9,143 nt of DNA from Zwartia sp. (GTDB lineage: Bacteria; Pseudomonadota; Gammaproteobacteria; Burkholderiales; Burkholderiaceae_B), in assembly GCA_030653405.1 (NCBI GenBank), contig JAURZO010000150.1:1-9143 (forward strand). The letters run 5' to 3'. Of the stretch, positions 1-5,930 are shown one piece after another. The notes under the pieces are model-generated. The model was not told the origin of the DNA and made no database searches. It worked only from the letters and a program-made list of their open reading frames with translations. The first letter of the stretch is position 1. Each line of letters begins with the position of its first letter. Made by a program: the position numbers and the translations under genes.

Positions 1-1
1 G

Positions 2-1090
2 ATCGCCAACCGAGCGAATGAAATCTTAGGGGGTAAAAAAGGAATCTACAAGCCTGTTCATCCCAATGACCATGTCAACATGGGGCAGTCGAGCAACGAC
101 ACGTTTCCGACAGCGATGCATATTGCTGCCTACAAAATGGCAACGGAAAAAACTATTCCGGCTTTGAAGCGTTTGCGTGATGCGCTGGATGTCAAGTCTA
201 AGCTGTGGGCAAACATTGTAAAAATCGGTCGTACTCACTTGGAGGATGCGACACCTTTGACGGTGGGTCAAGAGTGGTCGGGTTACGTGGGCGCGTTGAA
301 CGACGCGATTGTGGATGTGGAATACGCGACACAAGGTTTGCTTCAGGTTGCGATGGGAGGTACTGCCGTCGGTACAGGTCTGAATTCGCCAGTGGGCTTT
401 GGTGATGAGGTTGCTGCAGAGTTGACGACCCTGACAGGTTTTGCAATCAAAACAGCCGACAACAAGTTCACTGCCCAAGGGACGCTGGATCGCATGGTTC
501 GTGCGCACGCGGCCCTCAAGACTGCCGCGGTCACATTGTTTAAGATCGCCAACGATATGCGTTGGCTCGGCTCGGGTCCACGGACAGGTCTGATGGAAAT
601 GACGTTTCCGTCCAATGAGCCTGGCTCTTCGATCATGCCAGGCAAGGTCAATCCTACCCAAGCCGAAGCGATGTTGATGGTGTGTATCCAGATCATGGGT
701 TCAGACGTTGCCGTGCAAATGGGTGGATCCGAGGGTAATTTCGAACTGAATGCTTTCCGTCCGATCATTATCAGCAACTATTTGCATTCCGCATTGATCA
801 TGGCTGACATGTCGGATCACTTCCGTGAATTCATGATCGAAGGTGCTGTGGTCAACGAAGCCCAACTCAAAGCCAATATCGATAACTCCGTCATGATGGT
901 GACGGCGTTGTCGCCTGTGATTGGTTACGATAAGGCCTCCGTGATTGCGCATTACGCGATTGATCACAACACGACGCTCAAAGCTGCAGCGTTGGCTTGT
1001 GGTGTTGACGAAGCGTTGTACGACCGCGTGGTGGTGCCGATCAACATGACTAAGCCCGGCTCGGCGGATATCCCCGCAAAAAAGGCTTAA
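2..1090 (+). CDS. fumC: Class II fumarate hydratase (fumarase C), 5' end outside window
   Basis: Fumarase C catalyses the reversible hydration of fumarate to L-malate in the TCA cycle; the family is a cytosolic, iron-independent homotetramer. The reading frame is open from base 2, so about 100 N-terminal residues of the usual ~460 are missing. Visible family landmarks, in order: the HPND loop (codons 59-70, the B-site of E. coli FumC); the SQSSND-like loop, here GQSSNDTFPTAMH; GRTHLEDATPL with the catalytic-type His at 236-238; GGTAVGTGLN; and the superfamily signature GSSIMPGKVNP (623-655), which carries the mobile-loop Ser, Lys and Asn. The C-terminal tail with MVTALSPVIGYDKA is complete and ends at TAA. 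All key residues are present, so the enzyme should be active. The next gene begins shortly downstream on the same strand, with no clear terminator between them. Family assignment is very secure. Confidence 0.97.
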   Translation: MANRANEILGGKKGIYKPVHPNDHVNMGQSSNDTFPTAMHIAAYKMATEKTIPALKRLRDALDVKSKLWANIVKIGRTHLEDATPLTVGQEWSGYVGALNDAIVDVEYATQGLLQVAMGGTAVGTGLNSPVGFGDEVAAELTTLTGFAIKTADNKFTAQGTLDRMVRAHAALKTAAVTLFKIANDMRWLGSGPRTGLMEMTFPSNEPGSSIMPGKVNPTQAEAMLMVCIQIMGSDVAVQMGGSEGNFELNAFRPIIISNYLHSALIMADMSDHFREFMIEGAVVNEAQLKANIDNSVMMVTALSPVIGYDKASVIAHYAIDHNTTLKAAALACGVDEALYDRVVVPINMTKPGSADIPAKKA

Positions 1091-1195
1091 TGCTTAAGTT
1101 GTCGCCTGAAATAGCCCCACTTCGTTAACGTTTAATTGGTTATACAAATCTTGGACTCAAAAACTCAACAGACTAACCTTACAGGACGTCAGGCG

Positions 1196-1957
1196 TTGCA
1201 ACAGCAGGTTGGCACTCGTTTTTACGCTGACTGGAAAAGCAATGACCATCGTGCCAGAAGACTAGTCTCTGAGTTTATCGGGACCTCAGGATTAACGTTT
1301 GTGTTATCAGGTGGGGCCGCGATTCTCGCGGGTTATGGCGGTGGAGATCTTGCGCCTTACCAATACGCTTTCATCCTATCGGCGATTGCCGCTTTGTGGT
1401 TGACGGCTGCGGTGTATTTTCTGGGTGATATTTCTTCTCATTTCAACCCTGCAATGACGCTTGGTTTTGCGCTACGTGGCGACATGGGTTTTCCTATGGC
1501 GTTTTGCTATATCGTGGTGCAATTTACTGCGGCCGCTGTGGGTTCAGTTACTGCGGCCGCATTGTTTGGGACAGGTGGCAACCTTGCCGCAACAGTACCC
1601 CAGCCAGACATGCATTATCAGGCTGTGATTTTTGAAGCGATTTTGACGTTTGGTATGGTGTTGTTGATTTTGGGGATGACTGATGGCCCCAAACTTCTCG
1701 GAAGTTCGGTGCCTCTCGCAGTCGGTGCTTATGTGATGGCGATGGGTACCATGGGTGGACCCTTTGATGGAGCTGCCTTTAATCCGGCAAGAGCTTTTGG
1801 ACCGGATTTCGCACGTGGCGATTTCTCAACGTACTGGATCTATCCTTGCGGGTCTTTAATCGGTGTGCTGGTCGCGGTTGGCATTGCGCGCTTTTTGCGG
1901 GGACCTGCTAAAGCACAAGAGGCCAATGCCGCGATGGGTAATCCGCTTGACAAGTGA
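1196..1957 (+). CDS. MIP-family aquaporin/solute channel, non-ATG start
   Basis: Inner-membrane channel of the major intrinsic protein family, which passes water, glycerol or small neutral solutes. Both half-helix signatures are present: HFNPAMTL in the first repeat and AAFNPARAFGPD in the second. Hydrophobic segments are consistent with six membrane spans. There is no in-frame ATG before the first NPA box. The frame is open back to TTG 1136, directly after a stop at 1133-1135, but nothing there resembles a ribosome site. I chose TTG 1196 because AGGA (1183-1186) lies 9 nt upstream; this gives 253 residues, starting about 24 residues before the first span. Counting back from the second NPA without gaps, the selectivity-filter positions that are His and Thr in E. 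coli AqpZ are Gly and Ala here, with the Arg kept. This suggests a wider pore than a strict water channel (inference). Transport specificity and start are uncertain. Confidence 0.88.
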   Translation: MQQQVGTRFYADWKSNDHRARRLVSEFIGTSGLTFVLSGGAAILAGYGGGDLAPYQYAFILSAIAALWLTAAVYFLGDISSHFNPAMTLGFALRGDMGFPMAFCYIVVQFTAAAVGSVTAAALFGTGGNLAATVPQPDMHYQAVIFEAILTFGMVLLILGMTDGPKLLGSSVPLAVGAYVMAMGTMGGPFDGAAFNPARAFGPDFARGDFSTYWIYPCGSLIGVLVAVGIARFLRGPAKAQEANAAMGNPLDK

Positions 1958-1995
1958 AGTGGCTCACATTTTGTTTGCATGACCTGCAAAATATG

Positions 1996-2017
1996 ATATT
2001 TCCCGATCGGGAAATAT
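1996..2017. promoter_or_regulatory. Palindromic operator 1 of the hipB-like gene
   Basis: A perfect 22-bp palindrome with core TTTCCCGATCGGGAAA, centred between 2006 and 2007. It is the farthest upstream of three copies in front of the XRE-family gene at 2123. HipB-type proteins are known to bind palindromic operators in their own promoters, so this is probably an autoregulatory site. The binding itself is inferred. It lies outside the core promoter and may act through cooperative binding with the other two copies. Confidence 0.8.
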
Positions 2018-2041
2018 ATTTACAAAAATAATAATAACCAC

Positions 2042-2069
2042 ACTAAATTTCCCGATCGGGAAATTTAGT
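2042..2069. promoter_or_regulatory. Palindromic operator 2 of the hipB-like gene
   Basis: A perfect 28-bp palindrome, the longest of the three, with the same core TTTCCCGATCGGGAAA and with ACTAAA/TTTAGT arms extending it. Its centre (2055/2056) is 49 bp from operator 1 and 49 bp from operator 3. Its last base is the first base of the predicted -35 box TTGAGT (2069-2074), so a repressor bound here would collide with RNA polymerase. The extent of the symmetry suggests this may be the strongest site (inference). Confidence 0.82.
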
Positions 2070-2097
2070 TGAGTTTTTGATGGTTTCGGCGGATAAT
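2069..2097 (+). promoter_or_regulatory. Predicted sigma70-type promoter of the hipB-like gene
   Basis: A -35 box TTGAGT (2069-2074) and a -10 box GATAAT (2092-2097) are separated by the ideal 17 bp. The -35 box touches operator 2 and the -10 box overlaps operator 3, the classic layout of an autorepressed promoter. Transcription would begin near 2104, inside operator 3, leaving a leader of only about 19 nt before the ATG at 2123. No strong Shine-Dalgarno is present; GGGA at 2107-2110 is distant. Confidence 0.65.
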
Positions 2098-2113
2098 TTC
2101 CCGATCGGGAAAT
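2096..2113. promoter_or_regulatory. Palindromic operator 3 of the hipB-like gene
   Basis: A perfect 18-bp palindrome ATTTCCCGATCGGGAAAT centred between 2104 and 2105. It overlaps the predicted -10 box and covers the expected transcription start, so occupancy should block initiation directly. It ends 9 bp before the ATG of the XRE gene. It is the third copy of the array and is again exactly 49 bp centre to centre from operator 2. Confidence 0.8.
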
Positions 2114-2122
2114 ATATACGTC

Positions 2123-2383
2123 ATGATATCTATTCGATCAGCACAACAATTAGGCGATGCCTTACGAGCAACCCGTAAGCATATTGGACTGACACAGTCG
2201 CAATTAGCGTTGGCTGCTGGTGTGGGTGTGCGCTTCATCGTCGATCTTGAGGCGGGTAAGCCCACCTTGCGATTGGAGAATATCCTGCGGGTCATTGATG
2301 CCTTGGACGGAGAGCTACAACTAAGTGGATTGCCAGCCCTTAATGATCAGAAGCAAGGGAAGGGGGATGCTCGTGCGCCATGA
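2123..2383 (+). CDS. HipB/Y4mF-type XRE antitoxin and autoregulator
   Basis: An 86-residue DNA-binding protein with a Cro/C1-type helix-turn-helix filling residues ~5-65. The helices run through QLGDALRATRKHIG, TQSQLALAAG, GVRFIVDLEAGKPT and RLENILRVIDAL, followed by GELQLSGLP. The LTQSQLA...DLEAGKPTLRLENILRVIDAL pattern is typical of the antitoxin/regulator of HipBA modules (Y4mF family). Such proteins neutralise the HipA Ser/Thr kinase toxin and repress their own promoter. The ATG start is the first in the frame after the promoter, and three matching palindromic operators precede it. The 3' end overlaps a short frame that looks like the beginning of hipA (2367-2399), but no full toxin gene follows. 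It is therefore likely an orphan antitoxin, which may still act as a regulator. Family call is firm; toxin pairing is inferred. Confidence 0.85.
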   Translation: MISIRSAQQLGDALRATRKHIGLTQSQLALAAGVGVRFIVDLEAGKPTLRLENILRVIDALDGELQLSGLPALNDQKQGKGDARAP

Positions 2384-2399
2384 GCTGGAGGTTTGGCTA
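2367..2399 (+). pseudogene. Probable 5' remnant of a hipA kinase-toxin gene (11 codons)
   Basis: ATG at 2367 opens a frame reading MLVRHELEVWL, overlapping the end of the hipB-like gene by 17 nt in a different frame. A strong purine-rich ribosome site, AAGGGA (2355-2360), lies 6 nt upstream. HipA proteins characteristically start with a short x-L-x-V-W-L segment, and hipB-hipA pairs usually overlap or abut, so position, spacing and sequence all fit. After codon 11 the similarity stops. The following bases are the antisense of the tctC 3' end, whose stop codon occupies 2397-2399, and the frame terminates about 15 codons later. I read this as hipA removed by deletion or rearrangement with the junction near 2397-2400. 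The match is very short, so chance cannot be excluded. Confidence 0.5.
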
Positions 2400-3380
2400 T
2401 TGCGCAACAAATCCACTCTCTGCAATGATGCGAGCCCAGTTTTTTGAATAGGCTTGTTCGCGTTGGGCGAGGGTTTGGCTTGTCATGTATTCAACGGTCA
2501 GCCCGAGGCTGACGAGTCGCTGTTGGACTTGTGGCATCTCGAGTATTTTTTTGAGCGCGTCGCTGTAACGTTCAAGCGTGCTCACAGGCGTTCCAGCGGG
2601 TGCAAATATTCCGTAGTAGGGCAAGTCCTCAAACCCTTTAATACCCAGCTCTGCGAAAGTGGGTGTGTCGGGCAGGATGGCTTGGCGCTTGTCGCCCATC
2701 ACCGCTACCATGCTGACTTTGCCAGCCTTTTGAAACTCAATGAAGTCAGGCACTGAGGCGACGCCAGCGGGTATTTGCTTGCCCAGCATATCGGCGATCA
2801 TGGGGGCACTGCCGCGATACGGCACGGCGATGAGATCAAGCTTGTAATGGGCCGCCAGCACCTTCACTAAAAACTCTGGGACAGACTGGGGAGCTGGTAC
2901 ACCAATCGCCGCTTTGCCTTTTTGTTGGTCGCGAACAGCTTGCATGAACGTCACAAGCGATGCCTGCGGCACCTCACCTGAAAGCGCGACGCCATTTGCA
3001 AAGCTAGCAAAGCCTGCGACAGGAACAAAATCTTTGGTGGGGATAAAGCCGGCTGTCTTGCTGACCAGTGGCAAGATCGAAATGGTGTGATCATGCGACA
3101 GGAACAAAACCGAACCATCGGCAGGCGCTGTTTTTAATGCCTGAGCGGCGATCTGACCGCCAGCACCTGCGCGATTTTCAATGATGACGGGTGTGCTGAG
3201 CACTTGGCTGAGTTGTTCGCCCAGGACGCGTGCGATCGCATCCGTGCCGCCACCAGGCGGGAAACCCACCATGAGTTTGATGGAACCTGTTTGAGCCAAG
3301 GCGCAGGAACTTGTGAGTGCGAGAGACGCGAGCAGTGTCTGAAGAAATTTGCGCTTCGCGGTGTTGATAACAACAAACAA
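2397..3380 (-). CDS. Bug/TctC-family periplasmic solute-binding receptor
   Basis: Periplasmic receptor of the tripartite tricarboxylate transporter family; Bug proteins typically bind carboxylates, amino acids or their derivatives. The 327-residue length is normal. A Sec signal peptide is clear: KRK at 9-11, a hydrophobic run at 12-23, and a cleavage site after CALA (residue 29). The mature part begins with the family motif VGFPPGGGTDAIAR, followed by IENRAGAGGQIAA. AVPYRGSAPMIADMLGKQI in the second half is also typical. The start is TTG, supported by GGAG at 3389-3392 with 8 nt spacing; no in-frame ATG exists nearby. No TctA or TctB membrane gene is in the window, as is common for orphan Bug receptors. 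It is divergent from the amidase gene, suggesting its ligand is an amide or substituted amino acid (inference). Its stop codon coincides with the end of the hipA remnant, and no terminator is seen. Confidence 0.93.
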   Translation of the reverse strand: MFVVINTAKRKFLQTLLASLALTSSCALAQTGSIKLMVGFPPGGGTDAIARVLGEQLSQVLSTPVIIENRAGAGGQIAAQALKTAPADGSVLFLSHDHTISILPLVSKTAGFIPTKDFVPVAGFASFANGVALSGEVPQASLVTFMQAVRDQQKGKAAIGVPAPQSVPEFLVKVLAAHYKLDLIAVPYRGSAPMIADMLGKQIPAGVASVPDFIEFQKAGKVSMVAVMGDKRQAILPDTPTFAELGIKGFEDLPYYGIFAPAGTPVSTLERYSDALKKILEMPQVQQRLVSLGLTVEYMTSQTLAQREQAYSKNWARIIAESGFVAQ

Positions 3381-3418
3381 GATGAGTGCTCCAACATGGG
3401 ACGGATTAATTGAAAATC

Positions 3419-3448
3419 TTACTAGCCATCGAAATTAGAGTCTAGTAA
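3419..3448. promoter_or_regulatory. Inverted repeat in the tctC/amidase divergent intergenic region
   Basis: TTACTAG (3419-3425) and CTAGTAA (3442-3448) form a 7-bp perfect inverted repeat with a 16-bp spacer. It lies between the divergent receptor and amidase genes, where a shared operator would be expected. A weak amidase promoter could follow it (TTGTGA 3454-3459, CATAAC 3478-3483, 18-bp spacer). No regulator gene is in the window, and a repeat of this size can arise by chance. Confidence 0.25.
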
Positions 3449-3514
3449 AGTCGTTGTGATTTAGTTGTACTCGTCACCATAACAAGTTTTGATCACTTCC
3501 TCACAGGTTTAACC

Positions 3515-4828
3515 ATGTCCCAACTCCCTCTTGGTTTGTTTGCTGCCACGCGTGCGATCGCAGCCGGTACTCTGGACCCGAAAGACTACGTCAAGCAGTG
3601 TTATGCGCGCGCAGAGGAGATCGAGCCTTGGCTGCATGCTTTCGTTTCGCGCACACCGCTGGACCAGTTGTTGCAGCAAACCGACGGAGGTGAATGGGCC
3701 GGGATTCCTGTGGGTGTCAAGGATTTGGTGGCAACGCGGGATTTGCCGACAACCAATGGCTCCCCGATCTATGCGGATCAGATGCTTGATTACGATGCGC
3801 CTGTTGTGCAGAAAATCAGGCAGCTCGGTGGACTCGTCTTTGGTAAGACGGTCACCACTGAGTTTGCGTTTCGACAGCCTGGTCCGACGGTCAATTACTG
3901 GAATCGCGCACACACGCCAGGTGGTTCCTCAAGCGGTTCTGCAGCTGCGGTGGCAGCTGGAATCGTCCCGCTGGCCTTGGGAACACAAACAGTCGGATCG
4001 GTGATTCGTCCCGCAGCGTTTTGTGGTGTCGTGGGAATGAAAGCGAGCTTTGGCGCGATGCCGCGAGCAGGTGTCTTTCCTTTATCGGGCTCTCTTGATC
4101 ATGTTGGATTTTTAGCGCGCTCGGTCAATGATGTGGCCTATGCGTTGAATGCGTTGCGTAATCGCACAGTAGAAGAGCCAGATGCGATTGTGCTGCCAAG
4201 CGTTCCGATGGATGCGCAGCAAGGTTTGATTCCTGTCAGCGCACCCCGTCTGGCATGGCTCAAGACGCCCTTTGATCATCTGGTGCTGCCCGAACAAAAT
4301 GACGCGATGGCAGCGGCAGTCGCTGTGATGCGCCAACATGGTGCGATTGTCGAGGAATTCTCATTGCCAGAGGCGTACTGGAAGGGCATTGACTTGCTCC
4401 AGTGCTTGCTCGAGTGCGATGCGGCCGAAATTCACCATGAGCATGAGACACATCATGCGGCCTTGCTGTGCGAGTCGATTACAACTCTGGTGAAAAATGG
4501 TCGTCAACGCACTGCGCTCGAGTATTTGCAAGCGCGTGCGACTCAACGTGCGCTTCGACATGATGCGATCAATCAATTTAAGGGGTTTGATGCGGTATTG
4601 ACCATACCTGCAACAGGCGGTGCACCCGAAGGCTTGCATTACACCGGTGACACGACTTTCTGTGCGCTCTGGAGCTTTTTGGGGCTACCCGCAATCACCG
4701 TGCCGATCGCGCGCTCCGCAAAAGGACTGCCGATGGGATTGCAACTGGTGGCCGCCTATAAGCAAGATGCGCACCTGTTACGCGTCGCGCGCTGGGCCGA
4801 GCTCACTTTGCCTTCCGCGCATGCTTGA
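3515..4828 (+). CDS. Amidase-signature family hydrolase
   Basis: Cytosolic amidase that hydrolyses a carboxamide (or related C-N bond) to the acid and ammonia or amine. The Ser-cisSer-Lys triad can be placed: Lys69 in PVGVKDL, Ser138 in TPGGSSSGSAAAVAAG, and nucleophile Ser162 in GTQTVGSVIRPAAFCG. The 24-residue Ser-Ser distance matches characterised members such as FAAH. The loop reads TQTVGSVIRP rather than the common TDTGGSIRxP, marking a distinct subgroup. The C-terminal part ends with the usual GLPAITVP...GLPMGLQLV strand. At 437 residues it is shorter than GatA, and no gatB/gatC neighbours are present, so a catabolic role is more likely than tRNA amidation. The ATG at 3515 has AGG at 3505-3507, 7 nt upstream. 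It is divergent from the Bug receptor and convergent with the D-carbamoylase. Substrate unknown. Confidence 0.92.
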   Translation: MSQLPLGLFAATRAIAAGTLDPKDYVKQCYARAEEIEPWLHAFVSRTPLDQLLQQTDGGEWAGIPVGVKDLVATRDLPTTNGSPIYADQMLDYDAPVVQKIRQLGGLVFGKTVTTEFAFRQPGPTVNYWNRAHTPGGSSSGSAAAVAAGIVPLALGTQTVGSVIRPAAFCGVVGMKASFGAMPRAGVFPLSGSLDHVGFLARSVNDVAYALNALRNRTVEEPDAIVLPSVPMDAQQGLIPVSAPRLAWLKTPFDHLVLPEQNDAMAAAVAVMRQHGAIVEEFSLPEAYWKGIDLLQCLLECDAAEIHHEHETHHAALLCESITTLVKNGRQRTALEYLQARATQRALRHDAINQFKGFDAVLTIPATGGAPEGLHYTGDTTFCALWSFLGLPAITVPIARSAKGLPMGLQLVAAYKQDAHLLRVARWAELTLPSAHA

Positions 4829-4833
4829 ATGGA

Positions 4834-4859
4834 TGGGCGCAAGCTTGCACTTGCGCCCA
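4834..4859. terminator. GC-rich hairpin after the amidase gene
   Basis: TGGGCGCAAG (4834-4843) and CTTGCGCCCA (4850-4859) form a perfect 10-bp stem with a 6-nt loop, starting 6 bases after the amidase stop. There is no T-run on either side, so it is not a canonical intrinsic terminator. It may stabilise the mRNA 3' end or help stop transcription together with the hairpin at 4876-4915. An 8-bp direct repeat, ATGCTTGA (4821-4828 and 4860-4867), flanks it; the first copy contains the amidase stop codon. Confidence 0.5.
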
Positions 4860-4875
4860 ATGCTTGAGCCACTTT

Positions 4876-4915
4876 AGGCGCTATCTTCTCTGACTAAACA
4901 GAGATGATGGCGCCT
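4876..4915. terminator. Long hairpin between convergent genes, overlapping the carbamoylase stop
   Basis: AGGCGC (4876-4881) pairs with GCGCCT (4910-4915), and the stem continues inward through ATC/GAT and TCTCTG/CAGAGA with two imperfect positions, closing a 6-nt loop. On the plus strand it is followed by a short TTT, giving a weak terminator for the amidase. On the minus strand the last codons of the carbamoylase form the 5' arm and its TAG lies in the loop. It probably serves as a bidirectional stop for the two converging transcripts (inference). Confidence 0.6.
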
Positions 4916-5829
4916 TTGCGTTCGACGATCATGGTGTAGGCGTGAGGCTCTCTGTGCTTGGCGAAATTGAAGACTGAATTTTTATAAGACAGCGTCAAAT
5001 CAAGGTCACAGCGCGCGATGGCGAGCTCGTCGCCAAGCGTACTGCATGCGCCGATAATCTCACCCGAAGGTGCGACGATGATCGAATTGCCGATTTGATC
5101 GACACCTTCTTCGCGGCCTCCCTTGCCGACACCCACGACCCACGTGCCATTTTGGTAGGCACCTGACTGCATCACGAGTTCGTTATGAAAGTGTGACAGG
5201 TTGTCGTGCTCCGGCGCGGGGGGATTATGAACAGGTGTGTTGTAGCCAATCAAAATCATTTCAACGCCCTGCAGCCCCATGACGCGATAGGTTTCGGGCC
5301 AGCGTCGATCGTTGCACACCGCCATACCGATAATGCCGCCAAAGGCGCGAAAGACCGGAAAGCCTAAGTTTCCGGTTTCAAAGTAACGTTTTTCCAAATG
5401 CTGAAACTGACGCCAAGGCTCGTGTTCTGCATGTCCAGGTAAATGCACTTTGCGATACTTGCCAATGATTTCACCCGAGGCATCCACCAAAATTGAGGTA
5501 TTAAAGCGTCTGGTGCGACCCTTTTCTTGCGTGAGTTCGGCATAGCCGAGATAAAAGCTCACCTTCAAACGACGGGCCGCATCAAAAAGCGCTTGCGTGT
5601 CAGGGCCCGGCATATCGGTTTCGAAAAAAAGATCGATTTCTTCTTGCGTCTCAAAGTACCAGCGGGGGAAAAAAGTGGTTAAGGCTAATTCTGGAAACAC
5701 CACGAGATTGCATCCGTGGCGCGCGCCTTGTTCAAGGAGATGAATGAGTCGCGCCACGACCTCTTTGCGAGAGTGCGCACGCTGGATGGGTCCTAATTGC
5801 GCAGCACCAACGGTAACGATACGAGACAT
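4894..5829 (-). CDS. N-carbamoyl-D-amino acid hydrolase (D-carbamoylase), nitrilase superfamily
   Basis: Cytosolic enzyme hydrolysing N-carbamoyl-D-amino acids to D-amino acid, CO2 and ammonia. The 311-residue product closely resembles Agrobacterium D-carbamoylase from memory, with shared stretches FPELALTTFFPRW, FNTSILVD, GKYRKVHLPGH, FQHLEKRYFE, CNDRRWPETYRVMGL and GYNTPVHNPPAPEHD. The catalytic triad falls at exactly the expected numbers: Glu47, Lys127 and Cys172, with conserved His129, His144, Arg175 and Arg176. The frame is open to 5907, but I chose ATG 5829 because AGGAG (5837-5841) lies 7 nt upstream and the family begins there. It is downstream of the diaminopropionate lyase on the same strand with an 87-bp gap, so an operon is likely. 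No hydantoinase is in the window, so carbamoyl substrates must arise elsewhere. Identification is strong; the natural substrate is not known. Confidence 0.93.
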   Translation of the reverse strand: MSRIVTVGAAQLGPIQRAHSRKEVVARLIHLLEQGARHGCNLVVFPELALTTFFPRWYFETQEEIDLFFETDMPGPDTQALFDAARRLKVSFYLGYAELTQEKGRTRRFNTSILVDASGEIIGKYRKVHLPGHAEHEPWRQFQHLEKRYFETGNLGFPVFRAFGGIIGMAVCNDRRWPETYRVMGLQGVEMILIGYNTPVHNPPAPEHDNLSHFHNELVMQSGAYQNGTWVVGVGKGGREEGVDQIGNSIIVAPSGEIIGACSTLGDELAIARCDLDLTLSYKNSVFNFAKHREPHAYTMIVERKGAIISV

Positions 5830-5891
5830 AGACGGGCTCCTGAAATAAGGCAAGTCAATATGATAGGTCGAGTGGCTGGTTGCGTTGATTT

Positions 5892-5930
5892 TTAAAGTGC
5901 TTTTCAAGCAAGCACTTTAAGCAAGCACTT
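5892..5930. repeat. Hairpin and 13-bp tandem repeat at the lyase stop codon
   Basis: AAGCAAGCACTT occurs twice, at 5906-5917 and 5919-5930, a 13-bp period. TTAAAGTGCTT (5892-5902) is a perfect 11-bp inverted partner of AAGCACTTTAA (5910-5920), leaving a 7-nt loop. The lyase stop codon (5917-5919, minus strand) is inside the stem. The structure lies between the lyase and carbamoylase genes. No T-run follows, so it may be an mRNA processing or attenuating element, or simply a local slippage duplication. Confidence 0.55.

Noticed and set aside
392..412. Apparent loss of a catalytic His in fumC after GTGLN (NSPVGF instead of NTHPEY)
   Set aside because: The catalytic His of E. coli FumC is in the GRTH motif, which is intact at 227-238; the NTHPEY segment varies in other active fumarases.
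26..777. Long open frames on the minus strand opposite fumC (26-661 and 343-777)
   Set aside because: They are antisense to an unmistakable fumarase gene, show no recognisable domain, and have composition typical of shadow frames.
1996..2113. The three repeats as a small CRISPR array
   Set aside because: Each unit is a perfect palindrome over a promoter, the spacers are AT-rich and one contains the promoter, and no cas genes are present. Operators explain them better.
2065..2295. Minus-strand frame opposite the hipB-like gene as an antisense protein
   Set aside because: No recognisable domain or ribosome site; it overlaps a clear helix-turn-helix gene and its operators.
3134..3397. Alternative ATG-started minus-strand frame at 3397 instead of the TTG-started receptor
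   Set aside because: It is out of frame with the clear Bug receptor, and its product lacks family features; the TTG at 3380 has a good ribosome site.
3515..4828. Amidase as GatA, the tRNA amidotransferase subunit
   Set aside because: Shorter than GatA, with a divergent loop around the nucleophile Ser and no gatB or gatC nearby.
5830..5907. 26-residue N-terminal extension of the D-carbamoylase
   Set aside because: The internal ATG at 5829 has a strong AGGAG at 7 nt and matches the known family start; the upstream stretch looks like leader sequence.
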